Positions 58,523 through 64,000 of a DNA stretch of 64,000 nucleotides are shown here, piece by piece. The stretch spans positions 1 through 64,000 of the forward strand of contig JAAYQZ010000052.1 in NCBI GenBank assembly GCA_012519025.1, read 5' to 3'. How positions within the stretch are numbered: the first letter of the stretch is position 1; each line of letters opens with the position of its first letter. The DNA is from Bacillota bacterium. Lineage in GTDB: Bacteria; Bacillota; Limnochordia; DTU087. Both the position numbers and the translations under genes were made by a program. The notes under the pieces are model-generated. The model had not been told where the DNA came from, did no database searches, and was given only the letters and a program-made list of their open reading frames with translations.

Positions 58523-60022
58523 ATGTTGTCATCCCCACACACTCGTGGAATACGGGGTGCTGTTACAGTTGAAGAAAACACTGAAAGTGCAATTGTTGAT
58601 GCAGCATGCCGGCTTACACAAGCCATCATAGAACAAAACGAGCTTAAGCAAAGCGAAATTGCCTGCATGCTTTTTACAGTGACCCAAGATCTGGATGCCG
58701 CATTCCCGGCTGCAGGGGCCAGAAAAGCCGGGCTTACCCAGACAGCGCTTATGTGCACAAATGAAATACCTGTTGCAGACAGCCTGGAAAAGTGCATCCG
58801 CGTTCTTACACTTGTCTCAACTGACCTAAAACAAGAAGAAATCCGCCACGTATATTTGGGAAAAGCGGCAGCCTTGCGCCCAGATTGGGTCGATTCGGCT
58901 GAAACAGAAGCTTTGCCAACAACAACTCCACCTTTTCCAACCCCATCTTTCCGTCCAACAATTTTAGACATCCTTCCCTACCAACCGGGCAAACCTATTA
59001 GTGAATTGAAGCGGGAAAGAGATCTAAATGACGTGATTAAACTTGCCTCGAATGAAAATCCTTTGGGCCCATCTCCCAAAGCACTCAAAGCCATAAAAAA
59101 TGTTTTAAATTCACTACATATTTACCCCGATGGAAGCTGTTTTGAACTCCGTCAAAAACTGGCCCAACGCTTCAATGTTGATGGGACTCAGCTGCTTTTC
59201 GGCAACGGATCTGATGAAGTGATCAAAATGTTTGGGCTGACTTTCTTAGAATCTGGTGACAAAGTCCTTTTCTGTGAACCGACATTTAGTGAATACACTT
59301 ATGCCACTAAGCTCATGGGCGCATCGAAACACACTGCTCCATTGGCAGATTATGCTTTTGATTTGAATGCATTGTTGAAGGCCATTGATTCATCCACCAA
59401 GCTTATTTTTGTCTGCAACCCCAACAATCCCACCGGTGCTTACCTGAACCACGCTGATGTAGCGAAATTTTTGGACAAGGTGCCTGAGCATGTTTTAGTG
59501 GTGTTTGATGAAGCGTATTATGAATACGTCACTGCCGAAGATTTTGTCGATAGCTTAAGCTTTGTACGTGAAGGTCGCAATGTGGCGGTACTGCGCACTT
59601 TTTCTAAAATTTACGGTTTGGCAGGTCTAAGGATTGGTTACGGCGTTGCACCCAAACATATTGCAGAGTTGGTACACAGGGTTAGAGAACCCTTTAATGT
59701 CAATGCTTTGGCACAAATTGGAGCCTTGGCGGCTTTAGATGATGAGGATCATGTCGAGCAAAGTCGGCGGCAAAACCAAGCAGGTAAAGAGTACTTATAC
59801 CGAGAATTGGCTGATCTTAATCTGGAATTTATCCCAACACAAGCCAATTTCATTTTCTTTGATTTAGATCAAAATGCCGGACTTGTGTTTGAAAAACTAT
59901 TGGACAAGGGTATCATTTGCCGCAAGGGAGAGGTTTTCGGCTGCCCAACATGGCTTAGGGTAACGATCGGCACCGAAACCGAAAACCGGCGCTTCATCAG
60001 TGCTTTAAAGACAATCCTTTAA
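58523..60022 (+). CDS. Bifunctional AroH-type chorismate mutase fused to HisC-type PLP aminotransferase
   Basis: N-terminal RGIRGAVTVEENT...DLDAAFPAAGAR...NEIPVADSLEKCIRVLTLVSTD...EIRHVYLGKAAALRPDW, Pro/Thr linker TEALPTTTPPFPTPSF, then the HisC fold (IKLASNENPLGPSPKA, CNPNNPTG, VVFDEAYYEY, FSKIYGLAGLRIGYG). One uninterrupted ORF with SD ggaggtt. Confidence 0.93.
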   Translation: MLSSPHTRGIRGAVTVEENTESAIVDAACRLTQAIIEQNELKQSEIACMLFTVTQDLDAAFPAAGARKAGLTQTALMCTNEIPVADSLEKCIRVLTLVSTDLKQEEIRHVYLGKAAALRPDWVDSAETEALPTTTPPFPTPSFRPTILDILPYQPGKPISELKRERDLNDVIKLASNENPLGPSPKALKAIKNVLNSLHIYPDGSCFELRQKLAQRFNVDGTQLLFGNGSDEVIKMFGLTFLESGDKVLFCEPTFSEYTYATKLMGASKHTAPLADYAFDLNALLKAIDSSTKLIFVCNPNNPTGAYLNHADVAKFLDKVPEHVLVVFDEAYYEYVTAEDFVDSLSFVREGRNVAVLRTFSKIYGLAGLRIGYGVAPKHIAELVHRVREPFNVNALAQIGALAALDDEDHVEQSRRQNQAGKEYLYRELADLNLEFIPTQANFIFFDLDQNAGLVFEKLLDKGIICRKGEVFGCPTWLRVTIGTETENRRFISALKTIL

Positions 60023-60032
60023 AAGGAAGTGA

Positions 60033-61091
60033 ATGACCTTGATTGTTGTAATGGAACACCAAGCATCCCAAGGAGCCGTTGATGCCCTTATCGCGAGACT
60101 GAGAGAAATGGGATTTGACACCCACTTGTCGGTAGGGGTAGAGCGCACCATTATCGGGGCCATTGGTCCAAAACGACCGGAGTACATTCAACAGTTGGGT
60201 GCGATGGCAGGCGTTGATCGAATTGTGCCTATTTTACAGCCTTTTAAACTTGCCGGTCGGGAGTTTCACGCTGAGGGGACCGCAGTGCAGGTGGGAGCAG
60301 TGACAATAGGTGCTGAGCCTTTGGTTGTCATGGCCGGACCTTGTGCCGTAGAAGGCGAAGAACAGCTTTTAAAGATAGCCCGGGAAATAAAATCCGCAGG
60401 GGCACATATGCTGAGGGGCGGTGCATTCAAACCCCGCACTTCACCATATTCCTTCCAAGGTCTAGAAGAAGAGGGACTTCGCATCTTAGCTTTGGCCCGG
60501 GAGCAGACCGGTTTACCGGTGGTTACAGAGGTGGTCAATCCCCGGGATGTGGAGCTTGTGGCACAATATGCAGATATGCTGCAAATTGGTGCTCGCAACA
60601 TGCAAAACTTTACCTTACTAAAAGAAGTAGGCAAAACACAAAAACCTGTTCTTCTTAAACGGGGCCTATCTGCCACCGTGGAAGAGTGGCTCATGGCCGC
60701 CGAATACATCATATCCGGTGGAAATGAGGACGTAGTCTTATGTGAGCGGGGCATTCGTACCTATGAAACAGAAACCCGCAATACCCTTGATTTGAGTGCA
60801 GTGCCGGCAATTAAGCATTACAGCCATCTCCCGGTTATTGTAGATCCAAGCCACGGTACCGGCCGCTGGAGATATGTTACACCCATGGCCAGGGCCGCAG
60901 TGGCCGCCGGAGCCGATGGGCTGATGGTGGAAGTTCATTCTGAACCTGAAAAGGCTTTATCCGATGGGGCTCAATCCTTAACACCGAAAAACTTCCAACA
61001 GCTAATCGAAGAGGTAGAAAAGATTGCAGAAGCCATTGGCCGTGATGCACGACAAAATGTGATAGGAGTCCAAGTCAATGAAACGCAGTAG
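60033..61091 (+). CDS. aroF: 3-deoxy-7-phosphoheptulonate synthase (type I-beta, N-terminal ferredoxin-like domain)
   Basis: [59 protein letters not shown]. Confidence 0.96.
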   Translation: MTLIVVMEHQASQGAVDALIARLREMGFDTHLSVGVERTIIGAIGPKRPEYIQQLGAMAGVDRIVPILQPFKLAGREFHAEGTAVQVGAVTIGAEPLVVMAGPCAVEGEEQLLKIAREIKSAGAHMLRGGAFKPRTSPYSFQGLEEEGLRILALAREQTGLPVVTEVVNPRDVELVAQYADMLQIGARNMQNFTLLKEVGKTQKPVLLKRGLSATVEEWLMAAEYIISGGNEDVVLCERGIRTYETETRNTLDLSAVPAIKHYSHLPVIVDPSHGTGRWRYVTPMARAAVAAGADGLMVEVHSEPEKALSDGAQSLTPKNFQQLIEEVEKIAEAIGRDARQNVIGVQVNETQ

Positions 61092-62223
61092 AATCGCTAT
61101 AATAGGACTTGGTTTGATTGGAGGCTCTTTGGCTTTTCGCTTAAAGCATAAAGGTCATTATGTGGTCGGGTGTGATATAGACAGCCAACAAACCGCCTTG
61201 GCCCAAGAGTTGGGTGCGGTCGATGAAATCGTCAAAACACTATCTGATGCTGCAAAAGGTGCTGATATAGTATTTTTGGCAGTTCCAGTAGGAACTATTG
61301 CGAAAACTTTTGCCGAAATAGCCCCTTACCTGAAAAAGAGCACTATCATCACGGATGTTGGTAGTGTCAAACGCCCGATTATGAATGCTTTGGCAGAACT
61401 CGAAGGTTCATTTTCCTTTATCGGCGGCCATCCAATGGCCGGCCGTGAGCAGGGTGGAATTGCCGCGGCTGATCCCAACCTGTTTGAAAATGCAGTCTAT
61501 GTTCTAGTACCGCCCCCTGAAGGGGAAAATGGAATGGCTGAAAATGGGTCACGATACCCTTTCAACATGCTGAAGAATCTAATTGAGCAGGATCTTGGGG
61601 CCCATGTCACTATCATGGATGCCGCGACCCACGATGAAATAGTCGCTGCCGTAAGCCACATGCCCCATGTTGCTGCTGCAGCCATAGTCAACGCATTGGG
61701 CCAAACAGCAAACACAACCTCCCATGCTTTGGCATTGGCTGCCGGTGGTTTTCGGGACACAACACGCATCGCCTCCGGTTCCCCTAAACTATGGGCAGAT
61801 ATATGCCTGTACAACCTGGCATCAGTGCTGCGCACTGTGGCACATCTTCAGGATCAGTTAGAGATCTTTCAAGAAGCTCTTTTGGTTCGGGATGTCAACG
61901 CCTTAGAAGAATTCTTTGAAAGTGCCAAGCTACTAAGAGAAAAAGTCCCTATTGCCCAAAGAGGACTGATTGCACCCTTATACGAGATTGTAGTACCTAT
62001 CCCCGACACACCGGGAAGCATCAATGCGGTAACAGCTGTTTTAGCTGATGCTTCCTTAAGCCTTAAGGATATAGGTATCCTTAGGCAGCGGGAAGGGGAG
62101 ATAGGCGCCCTGCGTTTAGGATTCAATGACAGGCTATCCCGAGACCAGGCTTTGAATATACTCACAATCGAAGGCTACCGTGCTTACAGCCCTGAAGATT
62201 CTAAGGATGTGGCAAAATCGTGA
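61078..62223 (+). CDS. tyrA: Prephenate dehydrogenase with C-terminal ACT domain
   Basis: [33 protein letters not shown]-terminal [33 protein letters not shown]. Confidence 0.95.
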   Translation: MKRSRIAIIGLGLIGGSLAFRLKHKGHYVVGCDIDSQQTALAQELGAVDEIVKTLSDAAKGADIVFLAVPVGTIAKTFAEIAPYLKKSTIITDVGSVKRPIMNALAELEGSFSFIGGHPMAGREQGGIAAADPNLFENAVYVLVPPPEGENGMAENGSRYPFNMLKNLIEQDLGAHVTIMDAATHDEIVAAVSHMPHVAAAAIVNALGQTANTTSHALALAAGGFRDTTRIASGSPKLWADICLYNLASVLRTVAHLQDQLEIFQEALLVRDVNALEEFFESAKLLREKVPIAQRGLIAPLYEIVVPIPDTPGSINAVTAVLADASLSLKDIGILRQREGEIGALRLGFNDRLSRDQALNILTIEGYRAYSPEDSKDVAKS

Positions 62224-63548
62224 TACTAAAAACTGCACCATCGAAAACTTTGCGCGGAAAGATTAAGGTTCCCGGAGACAAATCTATCAGCCACCGCGCG
62301 GCCATCTTAGCTGCGTTGGCTGAGGGCAAAACTACCATTCAAGGTTTTTTGGAAAGTGAAGATTGTCTCAATACTTTACACTGCTTATCTCAGTTAGGTG
62401 TTGAAATAAATCGCCTTGGAGCCGGCAATTATGAGATCCTGGGTCGGGGTGAAGATGGTCTGATAGAACCGGCCGAGGTGCTGGATTGCGGCAATTCGGG
62501 CACAACCATGCGCTTGCTTACAGGTGTTTTGGCTTCTCAGCCATTTTTCTCTATTCTGACAGGTGATGCTTCGCTTTGCCAAAGACCCATGGCAAGAGTG
62601 ATCCAGCCGCTTAGTGCGATGGGGGCTCGAATTTATGGCCGAGCAAACCATACAAAAGCCCCGCTGGCTGTTTTAGGCACCGATGACCTTCTGGGCATAT
62701 CTTATATAATGCCTACAGCCAGCGCGCAGGTGAAGAGCTCGATACTTTTTGCCGGTCTGGCCGCCAACGGTGATGTGGTAATCCGTGAACCGGCGCCCAG
62801 CCGCAATCATACTGAGGTAATGCTTGAACAGTTTGGAGTCAATGTCGATATAAAGGGCCTGAAAATCTCTATGCCAGGAGGCCAAAAACCCAAAGGTACG
62901 CAGGTGGAAGTGCCGGGTGACATTTCTTCTGCGGCCTTTCCTATGGCTGCTGCGGCTATTTTACCCGGTTCCGATATTGTAATTGAAAACGTAGGAATTA
63001 ACCCCACTCGCCGAGGTGTAGTTCAAGCGCTTCTAGCTATGGGTGCTGACATAACCGTAACTCCATTAAACAAAACCGGGGAGGTTAGGGCCAACATTCG
63101 TGTACGGGGGCGAAAAACCAAACTTAGGGGTATTCGTTTGGAGGGTGCAATAATACCAAGTCTAATTGATGAGCTGCCGGTTATTGCCGCGGCTGCAGCG
63201 TTTGCTGAAGGTACTACTGTGATTAAGGATGCGGCTGAGCTTCGGGTTAAAGAATGTGATCGCATCAGCGCCATAAGCAGTGAGCTCGGCCGCCTAGGTG
63301 TGGATATTACCGAGCAAGCCGATGGTTGGATCATAAAAGGCAGCAGTGGGCATGACATTCAGGGAGGGCAGGTAAGGGGGTTTGGTGATCACCGCATTGT
63401 TATGGCTTTGGCGGTGTTGGGGCTTGGGGCTGCAGAATCCGTGCAAATCAGTGATGTTCAGACTATAGAAATATCATTCCCGGGGTTTGTTGATGTGTTT
63501 AAGCAGCTTGGGGGTTGCATGGATCTTAAGCAAAAATGCTCCCAATAG
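62220..63548 (+). CDS. aroA: 3-phosphoshikimate 1-carboxyvinyltransferase
   Basis: LRGKIKVPGDKSISHRAAILAALAEG; LDCGNSGTTMRLLTG. Confidence 0.97.
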   Translation: MILKTAPSKTLRGKIKVPGDKSISHRAAILAALAEGKTTIQGFLESEDCLNTLHCLSQLGVEINRLGAGNYEILGRGEDGLIEPAEVLDCGNSGTTMRLLTGVLASQPFFSILTGDASLCQRPMARVIQPLSAMGARIYGRANHTKAPLAVLGTDDLLGISYIMPTASAQVKSSILFAGLAANGDVVIREPAPSRNHTEVMLEQFGVNVDIKGLKISMPGGQKPKGTQVEVPGDISSAAFPMAAAAILPGSDIVIENVGINPTRRGVVQALLAMGADITVTPLNKTGEVRANIRVRGRKTKLRGIRLEGAIIPSLIDELPVIAAAAAFAEGTTVIKDAAELRVKECDRISAISSELGRLGVDITEQADGWIIKGSSGHDIQGGQVRGFGDHRIVMALAVLGLGAAESVQISDVQTIEISFPGFVDVFKQLGGCMDLKQKCSQ

Positions 63549-63636
63549 CTTTCTTACGCAGGAGTATATTTCCCAATAACGAATAAAGTAATTGGTATTA
63601 CTTGGCGAGACTGCTCCCAGTGGGAAGGGGATCTTT

Positions 63637-64000
63637 TTGCAAACAGGCAAATCAAGCATAGCCATTGACGGACCGGCCGGTGCCGGTAAAAGCTCAGTGG
63701 CGCGAATATTGGCCAAAAAACTTGGCTTTTTGCATATAGACACCGGGGCATTGTATCGGGTTTTGACTTTGCAAGTTATGCGTGAAGGCATAAGACCCAC
63801 AGAGGCATCGGCAGTAGCAAAGGTAGCTAAATTAGCCGACATTGAGATAGTGCCGGGTTCCAACGGAATCCGGGTTTTGCTAAATGGTGAGGATGTTAGC
63901 GATGCGATTCGGGAACCGAAAGTTAGCGAAAATGTTTCTTTAGTGGCGCAGCACGCTGAGGTGCGTGAGCACCTCTTGACTTTGCAAAGACAGTTGGCCG
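63637..64000 (+). CDS. cmk: Cytidylate kinase, 3' end truncated by the window edge
   Basis: TTG start at 63637: LQTGKSSIAIDGPAGAGKSSVARILAKKLGFLHIDTGALYRV; absent from the ORF track because it runs off the window. Confidence 0.93.
   Translation, partial: MQTGKSSIAIDGPAGAGKSSVARILAKKLGFLHIDTGALYRVLTLQVMREGIRPTEASAVAKVAKLADIEIVPGSNGIRVLLNGEDVSDAIREPKVSENVSLVAQHAEVREHLLTLQRQLA

Noticed and set aside
1-64000. CRISPR array or long tandem repeats
   Set aside because: No regularly spaced direct repeats found when reading both strands; only individual hairpins.

Overview
This window is a chromosomal segment from an endospore-forming Firmicute, probably of clostridial or related lineage. It is almost entirely housekeeping and sporulation DNA, mostly on the + strand. 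I saw no prophage, transposon, CRISPR array or rRNA. Order of content: dcw cluster (5'-truncated murF, mraY, ftsW, murG, murA, ftsQ, ftsA, ftsZ); an inverted spoIIGA-sigE pair; sigG, spoIIR, ylmC/ymxH; a rubredoxin/flavodiiron pair; nrdR, ftsK/spoIIIE, a RodZ-like gene, spoIIP, murC; a SNF2 helicase with a partner ORF; tRNA-Ala(CGC); a PPOX-family gene and a decayed GNAT gene; a DUF58/DUF4129/MoxR operon; an orphan NuoM/N-like protein; rimO, pgsA, an FtsH-like protease with a membrane partner, an Rrf2 regulator, two small Cys-rich proteins, cinA, recA, recX, rny, spoVS; a dipeptidase, dodecin and holin-like gene; an M-box riboswitch with mgtA; spoVAF; a three-gene 2-hydroxyacyl-CoA dehydratase/activase-like set; lysA, M50 protease, scpA, scpB, ytfI, ytfJ, dacF, rluB; and an aromatic operon (aroH::hisC fusion, aroF, tyrA, aroA, truncated cmk). 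The observations most worth follow-up are: (1) a single-ORF AroH-type chorismate mutase fused to a HisC-type aminotransferase; (2) the inverted spoIIGA-sigE pair, with a consensus-matching sigma-F promoter in front of sigG; (3) an FtsH-like protease lacking an extracytoplasmic domain, encoded next to a single-TM protein that could supply one; (4) an orphan NuoM-like protein that appears to have lost the key charged residues; (5) a large inverted repeat over the -10 of an Rrf2 regulator gene. All family calls come from reading the sequence and from memory; no database search was run.
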